A stretch of DNA of 64,000 nucleotides, taken from assembly GCA_015501055.1 (NCBI GenBank), contig JADNYV010000052.1, forward strand, positions 124,001 to 188,000, in the 5' to 3' direction. This stretch comes from Mucidula mucida (lineage: Eukaryota; Basidiomycota; Agaricomycetes; Agaricales; Physalacriaceae). This document shows, piece after piece, positions 10,360 through 23,423 of the stretch. The stretch's first letter is position 1. Each line of letters begins with the position of its first letter. A program made the position numbers and the translations under genes. The notes beneath the pieces are model-generated. The model was not told the DNA's origin. It saw only the letters and a program-made list of their open reading frames with translations, and made no database searches.

Positions 10360-13300
10360 GGCGCAAGTTCCATTCTGCGCCAGATTTGCTCCATGAGGGC
10401 CGCAGAGGGTAGCGTGACGTCAAGAGGTTCGGTGTCAGGCGGTGGCATGGGTCGGAATAGATGTGATGGAAATTGCGATATGGGGACTTCGATGCGAGCA
10501 AGCGCAGGTGGCTTCGGCTTGTTCGGGTACTGCTGGTGGAAATCGCAAATGGCTTCATGGCATTCTTGAGATTGCATGCCGGTTCCCATGTCTGTTTGTG
10601 TGTGCCATAACCCTTCCAGTGAACCTTGTATTGGAAACCTCCGCGGTACTTCCGGGAATTAACCACTTTCTCAACCTCCCATTCCGGTTCGGCTCCTTTC
10701 AGCACAGGTGGTGGACGCGTGTCTCGGGGTTGCGTCGGAAATTGCGGCTCGTGGTAAGGCGTCAGCAGGGCCTCATTGAACACGGGATGGATGCTTTTCC
10801 ACGTGTGAGGAATCTGGAGCTTGTAAGAGCTCGTCCCAACTTTCTTGATCACTTTGAACGGCCCGAAGTGTTTGTCATCGAGCTTCTTCATTGGTCGGTC
10901 TGTACTGAGATTCGTCCCTTCCAGCCATACTTTGTTGCCCTCCTTGTACTCTACTGCGTCTGTCCGCTTCCTGTCATAAAACCGTTTCATGTCCTCTTTT
11001 GCCATCTTCAATGCCACCCTACTTCGTCCCATGTTTTCCTTATGCCGTCGGCAAACTCCTGCGCAGTCTCGTTTCTCGATGCCGTTTTTGGAGCGGTGCC
11101 TTTGTAGGGGTGTCTGCCCATGTCTGCGAAGAACGGAGTAACCTTGGTTGCTGAGTGTACCCGATGTTGTAAACGAATTCGGCAGAGGGTAACCATTCAT
11201 GCCAGTTGTTTTGATGGTAATTGACGAATAACCGTAAGAAATGCTCTATCTCTTGGTTCAACCGTTCTGTTTGCCCATTTGCCTGTGGATGGTACGCCGT
11301 CGTGAAGTTCCCTTCAATGCCCAACAGCCGGTATAACTCCTTCATGAAACGCGAGTGGTATTGCGGACCTCGATCATGTATCATCTGTCGCGGCAATCCA
11401 TGTATGGGAAGATTCGATCGCGGTAAATACGAGCCATGCCTTCTGACGTCAGGGTGGTGTGTGTTGGTATAATGCGTAACCGCTTTGTGAAATGGTCCAC
11501 GAACGTGCTGATCACATTGTATCCTCCCGACTCCGGCAACTCGCCAATCATGTCCGTCCCAACTTTCTCCCATGGTTCGCTTGGTACGTCTATAGGATGG
11601 AGGGGTGCAGCCGGTTTTGTGCGGTGTGACTTTGTAACTTGGCATTTTTGACACCCTTCCACGTATTCGCGGACGTCTCGGCTGATTCCTGGCCACCAAT
11701 AGGTGCGTGTGATCAACTCGAGAGTCTTGTACCGTCCCGGATGCCCTGCAAGCTGTGCATCATGATGCATTCCAATAACTCTTCCCCGCAATTCCTTGTC
11801 CTTCGGTATGTAAATACGATCTTTCCATATAATAAGTCCATTTTCCTTCTCTTCCCATCCTTTTTCTTTGTTTTCTAATGCTTTTTGTACGTATCTGTCC
11901 TTGTTTCCTTTTCTTTGTTTGATTTTGTTAAGTAATTCGTCCTCCGGTGTAGCTACTGTATGTAAAGAAAATTGAATTTGTGATATAAAAAACTCCGGTC
12001 TTAGTAAAACAACATTTTCGTTATCTTTTTCCCCCTTCTCAAGGCCTGTCATCCTTGACAAGGCATCAGCTTTCCCCATCGTCTTGCCCAGCTTGTGAAT
12101 CATCTGTATGTCATACTCCGCCAACTCCGTAACCCATCTCGCCTGCCTCTGATTCAACTTCTGTGGCTTCCGGAAGTACTGGAGGTTTTGATGATCGGTG
12201 AAAACCTCCACTGTCTCCTTAGCGCCTAGGAGTATTGCCGCCAGTCGTTAATCGAGTCCATGATAGCCATCATTTCTTTGTCATAGATCTCGTAGTTGCG
12301 TTCAACTTCATTTAACGCGCGAGATCGGAAAGCCACTGGTCTCCATTTGCCTTCGACGAACTGGGATAGAACAGCCCCATTGGCATAGTTCGAGGAATCT
12401 GCCTCGACTCGAAACTTGCCGTTGTCGCGTGGTACGATCAGAACGGGTTCTTCCGTCATCCTCCGTTTCAACTCCTCAAACGCCTCATGTTGCTCCATAC
12501 CCCAAACCCACTCGCCCTTCCCGGTTAGCGATGTCAACGGCTTGCTACTCCCGCAAATCCCCGAATGAAACGTCGGTAAAGTTGCAGAAGCCCAGGAATG
12601 ATTGCACTTCCTTCTTCTTCGTTGGCTCCTTCCATTCCTTCACTACGGCCACTTTTGCCGGATCCATCTTCACTTCTCCTCCTCCAACAATAACTCCTAA
12701 GTAATCTACAGTCTGTGCCTCAAAACTACATTTCTCGGGTTTTAAATACAGCTTATTTACTCGTAATATCTCCAATACCTTTCGTACAATCTGTCTATGC
12801 TCCTCGAGAGTGTTCGTAAAGATAAGTATATCATCTAGGTAAACTATAACATGTCCGCCGTCAATCAACTCCTTCAAGATGTGATTCATGAACGATTGGA
12901 ACGTTGCCGGCGAGTTTGTGAGTCCGAAGAACATTACTAATGGCTCGAACAGCCCTCGGTTTGTTCTAAACGCCGCTTTCCACTCATCACCGTCTTTGAT
13001 CCGGATGTTATTGTAACCCCATCGGACATCCATCTTTGTGAAAACCTTTGCTCCCTTCAACTTATCGATAAGCTCCTGGATCAACGGCAAGGGGTATCGG
13101 TTCTTGATTGTCATGTCGTTCAACTTCCGATAATCTTGTACTGGCCGAAGACTTCCGTCCTTCTTTTTGACAAAGAAAAGGGTGATGCCATAGGTGAATT
13201 GATGGCCGTATATGTCTCGTCCGTATGTTTTCTTCCAGAAACTCATCTAACGCCTTTGCTCGGATGGGCTAAGGGGATAAACCTTGCAGTCAACCGGTTT

Positions 13301-14190
13301 GGAACCAGGCATAAGTTCTATCGCGTGATCCCAGGGTCTTCGCTCCGGTAACTTGTCAAAGTCCGCCTTGCTGAATACATCGGAAAATTCCTGATGTAAG
13401 GTGCAGCAGCGGATGAAGGCTGTTGTGATCTCAGCTTTTCCCTGCTTTTGCGATAGTTGTCCCAGTCCATCCAGAACAAACGCTCTCCCTCTTCCAACTT
13501 CTCTTCTACGTCTTCTCCTTCATCTTCGGTGAGTTGTACTCGGGAGATAGCCGCAGCGGTCTGGGCATCGATCAAAAGTCAATGTGGATTCCGTCCAGTT
13601 GATCGTGGGGTTGTGATATCGTAGCCAATCTAGCCCCAAAAAGATACTTGTTTTGCCGAGATTGGTGACGGCCAACTCAATCTTTTCGGCGTGATCCCGA
13701 TCTTCATCCGGACCTCCACAAAACCTTCGATTGCTCCTCCCTCGTTTAGGGTTCCATCCGCATTGTAGACAGGGAGCTTGACCGGTAACTCCTTGATCGG
13801 GAGTCCGTTCTTCTCGACGAATTCTTTATTGACACAAGAACCCGTTGCTCCACTGTCAAGAAGGGCACTCGTTTCCCATTCAGAGCCTGTGTGTACGCTC
13901 TCTATGGTGACTCGGAGTTTCATGTCCTGCCCCTTTGTTCCCCGGATGTACTTCCTCGACTTTTTCAACTCCGTCACAACTTCCACCGCAGCTTCCTTTG
14001 TCAACGCTCTGATCGCCATCACCTTCTCCTCCGTCGCTTCTCTCTCTCTCCGCTCCGGCATCCATGCTCTCAAAATTCCCACTGCTCTCGACACTCATCC
14101 TCTCTTAGCCGTTGTGCAATCCACTCGGGCGTATTTGGCTCAAATCTTTCTTTCGCAGGTTTTGGTGGTAAAGTCGTCGATGATATTTTA
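10360..14190 (-). pseudogene. pol: pol of element 1 (protease, RT, RNase H, integrase, chromodomain), frame-broken
   Basis: Read leftwards: an aspartic protease with ALLDSGATGS (about 13830-13860); reverse transcriptase with the YLDD box (about 12840); RNase H ending in the TDHQNLQYF block (about 12200); integrase with an HH-CC zinc finger, a catalytic-core block GTDMIGELP and the block YHPQANGQTERLNQ (12000-11200); and a chromodomain with EVEKVVNSRKYRG and VHWKGY (about 10700-10580). The reading frame changes several times between and inside domains, so no full polyprotein can be made. Confidence 0.88.
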
Positions 14191-14196
14191 GCTGTT

Positions 14197-15195
14197 TCAG
14201 TACCCGTACTGTAAATAGATTCTGCATCTGACGACCCTTTCCTTGATGACTGCTCCGGCAGGACTGCGTCTACTGCGGGAGCTTCGCAAAACCCAACTCT
14301 TCGGCCAGCTTCTTCTTCTCTCGTCATTCATCTCGGTCCATAAACCCCGAATCGTCTGGGGTCGACCCTTCTTCGGACAGAACCTGCTGACATGGCCGTG
14401 TTGCCACAGCTGAAGCAAAGTCCTCTTCGACGTGCGTTGTCGATGTCCATCGGCCTGCCGGCTCCTCCATAGGTAACCCGGTGGCATCTCGTCGTGTGAT
14501 TGGCGTCGGGGGTGGGTTCGTAGGATTGCTCTCAATGTAGCCGCCTGCGGAGCTTGGGGCCGGACCTGCATGCCGGACCTCTTGCTCGCCGCCCGCCTTC
14601 TCCATAGCTGATCGATCTGAATGATCTGTGCCTTCCAATCCTTGTACTTCTTTGGCAACCCATCTCGGCTGCCATAGATCTGGTCGATGATCTTCTCGTT
14701 GACATTGGTCTCGAGAAGTCGCACGACAAATGCGTCATCCTTCGAGTATTCCGCCTGAGTAAGCAGGACCTCGAACTTCTGAAAGAAATCTTGAGCGGTG
14801 TCTTGCCCCTGGCGCAACCGTTCGATCTGATCTTGCGCATCTCGCGCGAGGTTGGAGTCCACAAATCGCTCCTTCAAGTTCTCCTTGAACTCAGTCCAAG
14901 AGACTGTCCATTCCTCTTCCTCCTCGTCGAAGTTCTGGTCCGAGTAGTTCTGGACCCATGCATCAACGTGATCTCCTCGGATGTAGGAGAGAACAACATC
15001 AATCCTTTCGGAGTCCGATGTGAGGTTGTTCTTCTTGTCACGGATGTATGTGAACATCGATCGCCACCAGCTCTTGTACTTGGACTTGTCCCCGTCATAG
15101 TCATAAGGCTTGTTGACAAGGGATCGGCCTTTGATTTCAACATCGGCGTGATGAGCGGGTGTGTGATGAGCGGCTTCGGGTGCTTCGTTGGACAT
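14197..15195 (-). pseudogene. gag: gag of element 1, frame-broken at the zinc knuckle
   Basis: The ATG is at 15195. The capsid-like region includes YKSWWRSMFTYIRD and QDFFQKFEVLLTQ. Further on the frame shifts, so the CCHC knuckle that is legible in element 2 (CFSCGEHGHVSRFC) survives here only as its second half in another frame. Confidence 0.85.
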
Positions 15196-15789
15196 GATGG
15201 ATGGGGTGATGGGATCAGAGAGTGAAAGGGTGAAAGTGGGGATATGGGTGATGCGATTTGGATGAAACGGGTGAGGGAATAGAGGTTTGGATGAATAGGG
15301 AGGGATCGCCTAGATCTGAAATAGAATCCAGGACTTGGTAGGGTGGGGAATGATGATGTGTATCGTAAGGTAAGTAAAGTAGGTAGTATCGTAACTGTCT
15401 ACGCTATTTTACCGACTACTGACTACGTATCTACGGAGCCCAAGAGCTCGTCACAAGTTCGCAATTGCCCAGCCGACGTCCCTCTGGTGTGAGGTAAGCC
15501 GAAGTTTTCCTGGGAACGGGGGTTGACCCGTAAACAGCGCCCACTGAAGTGCAACTGCCAAAAGTTCGTTCTCGTGAGAGCGGCTACTTCCAGCACCCGA
15601 GGCAGTTATCTCTAACTGTTAGCCGGCGCTACTGGGACCAATACACACTATGCGGACGTGCACTGGAATTAGGAATCCGTCGATCTGTAAACAGGGAAAG
15701 GGAAAGGGGAATGTGCGATGATCAAACAGCGAAGTGCTGATCGACGATCAGGGATGTGTGGTAGGTGGTAGAAAGTAGTTCCGATCTTC

Positions 15790-16315
15790 TGTTAGCGACT
15801 GACTAAGCCACGAGACTCAACCAGGTACCACAGCAAGAACTGAAAGAGAAAGCGTTCGCGTTCGTAAGACTAGGCTAGGCCGGTGTATAAACGAGATCGG
15901 AACTAAAGTACAATGATACTACACTACTGCTTATATACTAGTAAGCCTGTGTTTGGGACTCCTTGTCCATACGTGTTTCCGCTAGGGATAACTCCACGCC
16001 CTTGACCCAGTGTTGTATGCTACTAGTCCGTGAAACCATTAAATACGAGTGGTAACTGCATGTAAGTAATAATACTGAAACGACCATGTGTGCTACGAGT
16101 GTCGGTGGTGTGTATACAATAGGGAATCCATGAGGTTCGGCATGTATGATGTCATCCATGTGTTAGGCGTGTGTCCGACATGAGTACGGCTTCGGTAATG
16201 AAAGGAGTATGATCGATGACGAAACAGATGATGAAACAGTCCGTTGGTTGATAAGACAAGGCCCCCGATAAGATATGATAAGATGTGAAAGTGTGAAAAT
16301 ATGGCATTCATAACA
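15790..16315 (-). repeat. 5' LTR of element 1
   Basis: 526 bp, same ends as the other LTRs. Immediately inside the element (15776-15787) is a 12 nt site complementary to the predicted transcript start within this LTR, as in element 2. Confidence 0.9.
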
Positions 16316-17470
16316 TCGACGGCCTGCACACTCGGTGACACATGAAGGATTAAATAGGATGAACTAGCAGCACAGCGCCTTCCCTCTTGCTGAACAGAGG
16401 CAATGCTTAGCATGGTCGGTGGACTTACGAGACAGCTATACTCTGGAACTATTTGATGCTTTGAGTACCTGCTCACCGGACGGCTCTAGTGCATATGATT
16501 ACAGGCTCTCATGTCTTGGTGGTGGAGCGGCCAGATGGGTGCCAAGACCAGAAGGACAACACAACTCTCTCCCTCGGGAGTGGTGCCTGTGCCGCCTGTG
16601 TGGGAAGGCGTTGAGGATGAGTTTCATGTGATGCTGGAGTGTGCTGTGCCGGTCCTAGTCCAATTATGCTCGGTCATGTTGAGCGATGTGTGGCGGCTGT
16701 TTCAGGGTTGAAAGGACGTGCACAGGCACCGCTGCAATGGTAGAAATTGGTGATGGAGTGCAACGACGTCGATGTGATGATGGTGGTACGGGGGGTACCT
16801 ATGTATATACCTGACTGGTATGTCTGATTGTATTCCATCCTCCCCAGCAGACTTAATCCGGGCGTACCTTACGGGGCTGACCTGTGTTAACAATGTTGGG
16901 AAAGGGTTCGGTGCTGTAGCAGTATACTGTATAGTTGTTATTGTAGTACGGACCTGCTGGTTCTTTAAGGCTAGACGCAGGCTAAATATATCTATCTATC
17001 TATCCAGATCAAGGGTGTGCGTAGTATACCAAACATATTCAGAGAAGTGGGACTAACATTGTTGTGCAGCCGAGCGGAATCGGACAATGTCATATTTCCG
17101 GACTTCATATTTGCAAGGTCTTTCCCCAGCCGCAGGAGTCCTCGCAAAATACTTGATTACAGTATTGGAGATCAAGCTTGACGACAACGATACAGCTGAA
17201 TTGGCTTCGAAGAGTCTGCTGTTACTGGAGCACAATCCAGCTAGAACGATACCTCAGTTGTTTATTCAGATCAGCTACACCAAGTGTAATGCCTTTGACA
17301 GGATATCTTGTCTATGGACAATTTTTCGCAAAGGTGACGGCTTCGCAAACTCCGAACAATCAAGTGAGCATGATTGGACCGGAATTCCGTTGATGATGAG
17401 TTGCCCAAGTAGCACAGCGCACTGAACAAAATAGACATAGAATAGTGCTGTACAGTATACTGTAGAGTAC
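16316..17470 (+). other. Spacer between the two inverted elements, holding a LINE-like relic
   Basis: At 16560-16711 two adjacent frames together show a zinc-binding end typical of non-LTR reverse transcriptases: CRLCGK in one frame and VEDEFHVMLEC in the next. A tetranucleotide tail of (TATC) units at about 16989-17004 fits a LINE 3' end. A GTGCTGTA...CAGTATACTGTA segment occurs twice (about 16910-16935 and 17445-17464), and the second copy contains a 14 bp palindrome just before element 2. No intact gene. Confidence 0.4.
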
Positions 17471-17997
17471 TGTTATGAATCGCCATATTTTCACATTTTC
17501 ACATCTTATCATATCTTATCGGGGGCCTTGTCTTATCAACCAACGGACTGTTTCATCATCTGTTTCCACCGATCATACTCCTTTTCATTACCGAAGCCGT
17601 ACTCATGTCGGACACACGCCCAAACATGGATGACATCATACATGCCGATACCTCATGGACTCCCTATTGTATACACACCACCGACACTCGTAGCACACAT
17701 GGTTGTTTCAGTATTATTACTTACATGCAGTTACCACTCGTATTTAATGGTTTCACGGACTAGTAGCATACAACACTGGGTCAAGGGCGTGGAGTTATCC
17801 CTAGCGGAAACACGTATGGACAAGGAGTCCCAAACACAGGCTTACTAGTATATAAGCAGTAGTGTAGTATCATTGTACTTTAGTTCCGATCTCGTTTATA
17901 CACCTGGCCTAGCCTAGTCTTACGAACGCGAACACTTTCTTCCTTAGTTCTTGCTGTGGTACCTGGTTGAGTCTCGTGGCTTAGTCAGTCGCTAACA
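17471..17997 (+). repeat. 5' LTR of element 2
   Basis: 527 bp, TGTTATG to GCTAACA. It contains TATATAA at 17849-17855 and the predicted transcript start near 17882. Confidence 0.92.
17849..17855 (+). promoter_or_regulatory. LTR TATA box
   Basis: TATATAA, 33 bp before the A at 17882 predicted as first base of the RNA. The spacing fits a Pol II core promoter. Confidence 0.6.
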
Positions 17998-17999
17998 GA

Positions 18000-18011
18000 A
18001 GATCGGAACTA
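18000..18011 (+). promoter_or_regulatory. Self-priming primer-binding site
   Basis: AGATCGGAACTA, two bases after the LTR end, is the exact reverse complement of TAGTTCCGATCT at 17881-17892, at the predicted 5' end of the transcript. This matches the arrangement known for Tf1, whose mRNA 5' end folds back to prime reverse transcription. No tRNA-type site with a 5' TGG start was seen here. Confidence 0.65.
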
Positions 18012-18593
18012 CTTTCTACCACCTACCACACATCCCTGATCGTCGATCAGCACTTCGCTGTTTGATCATCGCACATTCCCCATCCCTTTCCTGTTTACAG
18101 ATCGACGGATTCCTAATTCCAGCGCACGTCCGCATACGTGTGTATTGGTCCCAGTAGCGCCGGCTAACAGTTAGAGATAACTGCCTCGGGTGCTGGAAGT
18201 AGCCGCTCTCACGAGAACGAACTTTTGGCAGTTGCACTTCAGTGGGCGCTGTTTACGGGTCAACCCCCGTTCCCAGGAAAACTTCGGCTTACCTCACACC
18301 AGAGGGACGTCGGCTGGGCAATTGCGAACTTGTGACGAGCTCTTGGGCTCCGTAGATACGTAGTCAGTAGTCGGTAAAATAGTGTAGACAGTTACGATAC
18401 CTACCTACTTTACTTACCTTACGATACACACCATCATTCCCCACCCTACCAAGTCCTGGATTCTATTTCAGATCTAGGCGACTCCTCCTTATTCATCCAA
18501 ACCTCTATTCCCTCACCCGTTTCATCCAAATCCGCATCACCCATATCCCCACTTTCACCCTTTCACTCTCCGATCCTATCACCCCGATTCATC

Positions 18594-19516
18594 ATGTCCA
18601 ACGAAGCACCCGAACCGCTCTCACACACCCGCTCATCACGCCATGCGAAACCAAAGGCCGATCCCTTGTCAACAAGCCTTATGACTATGACGGGGACAAG
18701 TCCAAGTACAAGAGCTGGTGGCGATCGATGTTCACATACATCCGTGACAAGAAGAACAACCTCACATCTGACTCCGAAAGGATCGATGTTGTTCTCTCCT
18801 ACATCCGAGGAGATCACGTAGATGCATGGGTCCAGAACTACTCGGACCAGAACTTCGACGAGGAAGAAGAGGAATGGACAGTCTCTTGGACGGAGTTCAA
18901 GGAGACTTGAAGGAGCGATTTGTGGATTCCAACCTCGCGCGAGACGCGCAAGATCAGATCGAGCGGTTGCGCCAGGGGCAAGACACCGCTCAAGATTTCT
19001 TCCAGAAGTTCGAGGTCCTGCTCACTCAGGCAGGATACTCGAAGGATGACGCATTGTTGTGCGACTTCTCGAGACCAATGTCAACGAGAAGATCATCGAC
19101 CAGATCTATGGCAGCCGAGACGGGTTGCCAGAGAAGTACAAGGATTGGAAGGCACAGATCATTCAGATCGATCAGCTGTGGAGAAGGCGGCGGCGAGCAA
19201 GAGGTCCGGCATGCAGTCCCGGCCTCAAGCTCCGCAGGTGGCTACATCGAGAGCCAATCCTACGAACCCACCCCCAACGCCGATCACACGACGAGATGCC
19301 ACCGGTGTTACCTATGGAGGAGCCGGCAGGCCGATGGACATCGACAACGCACGTCGAAGAGGACTTTGCTTCAGCTGTGGCGAACACGGCCATGTCAGCA
19401 GGTTCTGTCCGAAGAAGGGTCGACCCCAGACGATTCGGGGTCTATGGACCGAAATGAATGACGAGGAGAAGAAGAAGCTGGCCGAAGAGTTGGGTTTTGC
19501 GAAGCTCCCGCAGTAG
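18594..19516 (+). pseudogene. gag: gag of element 2, frame-broken
   Basis: The ATG is at 18594. Capsid-like blocks match element 1 but sit in changing frames after a frameshift around 18900. A CCHC zinc knuckle, CFSCGEHGHVSRFC, is legible at about 19369-19410. Confidence 0.85.
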
Positions 19517-19599
19517 ACGCAGTCCTGCCGGAGCAGTCATCAAGGGAAGGGTCGTCAGATGCAGAATTTATTTACAGTACGGGTACTGAAACATCTAAA

Positions 19600-22500
19600 A
19601 TATCATCGACGACTTTACCAACAAAACCTGCGAAAGAAAGATTTGAGCCAAATACGCCCGAGTGGATCGCACAACGGCTAAGAGAGGATGAAGTGTCGAG
19701 AGCAGTGGGAATTTTGAGAGCATGGATGCCGGAGCGGAGAGAGAGAGAAGCGACGGAGGAGAAGGTGATGGCGATCAGAGCGTTGACAAAGGAAGCTGCG
19801 GTGGAAGTTGTGACGGAGTTGAAAAAGTCGAGGAAGTACATCCGGGGAACAAAGGGGCAGGACATGAAACTCCGAGTAACCATAGAGAGCGTACACACAG
19901 GCTCTGAATGGGAAACGAGTGCCCTTCTTGACAGTGGAGCAACGGGTTCTTGTGTCAATAAAGAATTCGTCGAGAAGAACGGACTCCCGATCAAGGAGTT
20001 ACCGGTCAAGCTCCTGTCTACAATGCGGATGGAACCCTAAACGAGGGAGGAGCAATCGAAGGTTTTGTGGAGGTCCGGATGAAGATCGGTGATCACGCGA
20101 AAAGATGAGTTGGCCGTCACCAATCTCGGCAAAACAAGTATCTTTTTGGGGCTAGATTGGCTACGATATCACAACCCCACGATCAACTGGACGGAATCCA
20201 CATTGACTTTTGATCGATGCCCAGACCGCTGCGGCTATCTACCCGAGTACAACTCACCAGAAGATGAAGGAGAAGACGTAGAAGAGAAGTTGGAAGAGGG
20301 AGAGCGTTTGTTCTGGATGGACTGGGACAACTATCGCAAAAGCGGTGAAAAGCTGAGATCACAACAGCCTTCATCCGCTGCTGCACCTTACATCGAGGAA
20401 TTTTCCGATGTATTCAGCAAGGCGGACTTTGACAAGTTACCGGAGCGAAGACCCTGGGATCACGCGATAGAACTTACGCCTGGTTCCAAACCGGTTGACT
20501 GCAAGGTTTATCCCCTTAGTCCATCCGAGCAGAAGGCGTTAGATGAGTTCTGGAAGAAAACATACGGACGGGACGTATACGGCCATCAATTTCACCTATG
20601 GCATCACCCTTCTTCTTTGTCAAAAGAAGGACGGAAGCCTTCGGCCAGTACAGGATTATCGGAAGTTGAACGACATGACAATCAAGAACCGATACCCCTT
20701 GCCGTTGATCCAGGAGCTTATCGACAAGTTGAAGGGAGCAAAGGTTTTCACAAAGATGGATGTCCGATGGGGTTACAATAACATCCGGATCAAAGAAGGT
20801 GATGAGTGGAAAGCGGCGTTTAGAACAAACCGAGGCCTGTTCGAGCCCTCAGTCATGTTCTTCGGACTTACAAACTCGCCGGCAACGTTCCAATCGTTCA
20901 TGAATCACATTCTGAAGGAGTTGATTGATGAAGGACATGTTATAGTTTACTTAGACGACATACTTATTTTACGAACACTTGGAAGACATAGGCATATTGT
21001 ACAACGAGTATAGAGATATTCGAGTAAATAAGTTGTATTTAAAACCCGAGAAATGTAGTTTGAGGCACATACTGTAGATTACTTGGAGTTATTGTTGGAG
21101 GAGGAGAAGTGAAGATGGATCCGGCAAAAGTGGCCGTAGTGAAGGAATGGAAGGAGCCGACGAAGAAGAAGGAAGTACAGTCATTCCTGGGCTTCTGCAA
21201 CTTCTACCGACGTTTCATCCGGGGATTTGCGGGAGTAGCAAAGCCATTGACATCGCTAACCGGGAAGGGCAATGGGTTTGGGGCATGGAGCAGCACGAGG
21301 CGTTTGAGGAGTTGAAACGGAGGATGACGGAAGAACCCGTTCTGATCGTACCACGCGACGACGGCAAGTTTTGAGTCGAGGCAGACTCCTCGAACTATGC
21401 GAACGGGGCGGTTCTTTCCCAGTTGGTTGACGGAAAATGGAGACCAGTAGCCTTTCGGTCTCGCGCGCTGAACGAAGTGGAGCGCAATTATGAGATCTAC
21501 GACAAAGAGATGATGGCTATTATGGACTCGATTGACGACTGGCGGCAATATCTCCTAGGCGCTAAGGAGACAGTGGAGGTTTTACCGATCATCAAAACCT
21601 CCAGTACTTCCGGAAGCCACAGAAGTTGAATCGGAGGCAGGCGAGATGGGTTACGGAGTTGGCGGAGTATGACATACAGATGATTCACAAGCCGGGCAAG
21701 ACGATGGGGAAAGCTGATGCCTTGTCAAGGATGACAGGCCTTGAGAAGGGGGAAAAAGATAACGAAAACGTTGTTTTGCTCAAGCCGGAGTTTTTTATTT
21801 CACAAATTCAATTTTCTTTACATACAGTAGATACACCGGAGGACGAATTACTTAACAAAATCAAACAAAGAAAAGGAAACAAAGACAGATACGTACAAAA
21901 AGCATTAGAAAACAAAGAAAAAGGATGGGAAGAGAAGGAAAATGGACTTATTATGTGGAAAGATCGTATTTACATACCAAAGGACAAGGAATTGCGGGGA
22001 AGAGTTATTGGAATGCACCATGACGCACAGCTTGCAGGGCATCCGGGACGATACAAGACCCTCGAGTTGATCACACGCACCTATTGGTGGCCAGGAATCA
22101 GCCGAGATGTCCGCGAATACGTAGAAGGGTGTCAAAAATGCCAGTCACAAAGTCACATCGCACAAAGCCGGCTGCACCCTCCACCTATTGATGTGCCAAG
22201 CGAGCCATGGGAGTAGTAGGGACGGACATGATTGGAGAACTGCCGGAATCGGGAGGATACAACGCGATCAGCACGTTTGTGGACCATTTCACAAAGCGAT
22301 TACGCATCATACCGACACACACCACTCTGACGTCAGAAGGCATGGCCCGCATTTACCGTGATCGCATTTCCCCATACATGGGATGCCACGACAGATGATA
22401 CATGATCGAGGTCCGCAATACACTCGCGTTTCATGAAGGAGTTGTACCGGCTGTTGGCATCGAAGGAAACTTTACAAGGCGTATCATCCACAGGCAAATG

Positions 22501-23411
22501 GCAGACAGAACGGTTGAACCAAGAGATAGAACATTTCTTACGGTTATTTGTCAACTACCATCAGAACGACTGGCACAAATGGCTACCTCTGCCGAATTCG
22601 TTTACAACGATCGGGTACACTCGGCAACCAAAGTCACTCCGTTCTTCGCAGACATGGGCAGACACCCCTACAAAGGCACCGCTCCGAAAACGGCATCGAG
22701 AAATGAGACTGCGCAGGAGTTTGCCACGGCATGAGGAAAACATGGGACGAAGTAGGGTCGGCATTGAAGATGGCAAAGGAGGACATGAAACGGTTTTATG
22801 ACAGGAAGCGGACAGAGGCAGTAGAGTACAAGAAGGCGACAAAGTATGGCTGGAAGGGACGAATCTCAGCACGGACCGACCAATGAAGAAGCTCGATGAC
22901 AAACACTTCGGGCCGTTCAAAGTGATCAAGAAAGTCGGGACGAGCTCTTACAAGCTCCAGATTCCTCACACGTGGAAAAGCATTCATCCCGTGTTCAATG
23001 AGGCTCTGTTGACGCCTTACCACAAGCGCAATTTCCGACGCAACCCCGAGACACGCGTCCACCACCTGTGCTGGAAGGAGCCGAACCGGAATGGGAGGTT
23101 GAGAAAGTGGTTAATTCCCGGAAGTACCGCGGGGTTTCCAATACAAGGTTCACTGGAAGGGTTATGGCACACACAACAGACATGGGAACCGCATGCAATC
23201 TCAAGAATGCCGACGAAGCTATCCGCCATTTTCACCAACAATATCCGAACAAGCCAAAGCCACCCGCGCTTGCTCGTATTGAAGTTCCCATGTCGCATTT
23301 CCATCCATCTATTCCAACCCATGCCACCGCCCGATACCGAACCCCTCGACGTCACGCTACCTCTGCAGCCCTCATGGAGCGACTCTGGCGCAGAATGGAA
23401 CTTGCGCCTTA
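19600..23411 (+). pseudogene. pol: pol of element 2, frame-broken
   Basis: Protease (ALLDSGATGS, about 19918), RT (YLDDILI, about 20949), RNase H, integrase (GTDMIGELP, about 22222) and chromodomain (EVEKVVNSRKYRG, about 23095) are all recognisable. At least six frame changes or stops separate them, for example directly after the YLDD box. Confidence 0.88.
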
Positions 23412-23423
23412 AGGAGGGGGTGA

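Larger units (their letters stand above)
9815..16315 (-). mobile_element. Chromodomain Ty3/gypsy LTR retrotransposon, element 1
   Basis: A 6501 bp element on the minus strand, bounded by TG...CA LTRs and flanked by a perfect 5 bp target duplication TCGAC (9810-9814, 16316-16320). Domain order from its 5' end is gag, aspartic protease, reverse transcriptase, RNase H, integrase, chromodomain, which defines a chromovirus (Metaviridae type). Several frameshifts break gag and pol, so it is non-autonomous. Its LTRs differ at roughly ten positions by eye, so it is not brand new. It is closely related to element 2 in inverted orientation. Confidence 0.93.

Noticed and set aside
10442..11107. 221-codon plus-strand frame inside element 1
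   Set aside because: Antisense shadow of the integrase/chromodomain region.
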